Shown: positions 33,081 to 33,116 of the stretch, piece by piece | How positions within the stretch are numbered: position 1 is the stretch's first letter | Layout: the number at the start of each line of letters is the position of its first letter | Notes under the pieces: generated by a model | What the model was told of the DNA's origin: nothing | Databases searched by the model: none | What the model saw: the letters and a program-made list of their open reading frames with translations, nothing else | Source of the DNA: Deltaproteobacteria bacterium | GTDB lineage: Bacteria > Desulfobacterota > Desulfarculia > Adiutricales > Adiutricaceae | Assembly: GCA_031271165.1 (NCBI GenBank) | Contig: JAISWF010000245.1 | Location: 1 to 33,116 of the forward strand | Direction: 5' to 3' | Length of the DNA: 33,116 nucleotides | Translations under genes and position numbers: made by a program

Positions 33081-33116
33081 AGCAACCTTGAGGGTCATGG
33101 AGGTAACAAAATGGCT
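33081..33116 (+). repeat. 36-bp direct repeat, right copy (cut by window end)
   Basis: Matches 11244-11279 at 33 of 36 positions in the same orientation, including GGAGGTAAC and ATGGCT. Here the context (GGAGG, 8 nt, ATG GCT) could be a true gene start continuing past the window. The match may extend further. Confidence 0.7.

Noticed and set aside
17338-33116. CRISPR array or cas genes, sought because of the Calp-like trio
   Set aside because: No regularly spaced direct repeats and no Cas motifs are visible anywhere in the window; the short repeats near 23,361 and 30,900 are only tandem duplications of a few bases.

Overview
The window looks like a chromosome segment of a Gram-negative, flagellated bacterium, probably a Desulfobacterota/Deltaproteobacteria lineage. 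The lineage call is inference: the flagellin ends resemble Desulfovibrio-type flagellins, and there is an ExbB/ExbD pair, a FliA-type promoter and a small 4.5S-type SRP RNA. It splits into a GC-richer housekeeping part (1 to about 11,000, protein genes all on the minus strand) and a visibly AT-richer accessory island (about 11,240 to the end, intact genes all on the plus strand). The island is full of decayed spacer DNA and a dead transposase.

Housekeeping part: exbB and exbD (energising of TonB-dependent outer-membrane transport) lie behind a cobalamin riboswitch and an intrinsic terminator. A very long flagellin follows, with a duplicated central insert and a near-perfect sigma-28 promoter. 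Next come a periplasmic substrate-binding protein of the BtuF/iron-siderophore class, the SRP RNA gene ffs on the plus strand, and an alpha-glucan phosphorylase.

Island part 1 (about 12.0-15.6 kb): a putative ubiquitin-like conjugation operon. It has an NYN/PIN-like nuclease, a small membrane protein built from a duplicated unit, a ubiquitin-like/E2 fusion and a JAB-peptidase/E1 fusion, ended by a terminator. Conjugation (E1, E2, Ub-like) and deconjugation (JAB) are packed into two fused proteins.

Island part 2 (about 17.3-21.4 kb): a tightly packed trio of a sigma-70-like factor, a protein with a MazF/PemK-like N-terminal domain, and a Lon-type Ser-Lys protease without an AAA+ motor but with a long helical C-terminal region. 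This parallels the CRISPR-linked CalpS/CalpT/CalpL cascade (protease cuts a MazF-like anti-sigma to free a sigma factor), but no SAVED domain and no CRISPR genes are visible. I regard it as the best candidate for an undescribed system.

Island part 3 (about 21.4-32.9 kb): after a degenerate IS630-family transposase comes a 909-residue protein with a DUF3800-like (RNase H fold) core. Its C-terminus carries the same HPWxLIxY and terminal PFNYR motifs as the Lon-like protease, implying a shared sensing or regulatory module on two different enzymatic heads. It is followed 28 nt later by a 1556-residue STAND-type ATPase with TPR-like repeats, and then by a STAND-type ATPase fused to a Schlafen AlbA_2 domain. 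A 36-bp sequence at 11,244 recurs with 3 mismatches at the very end of the window, bracketing the island.
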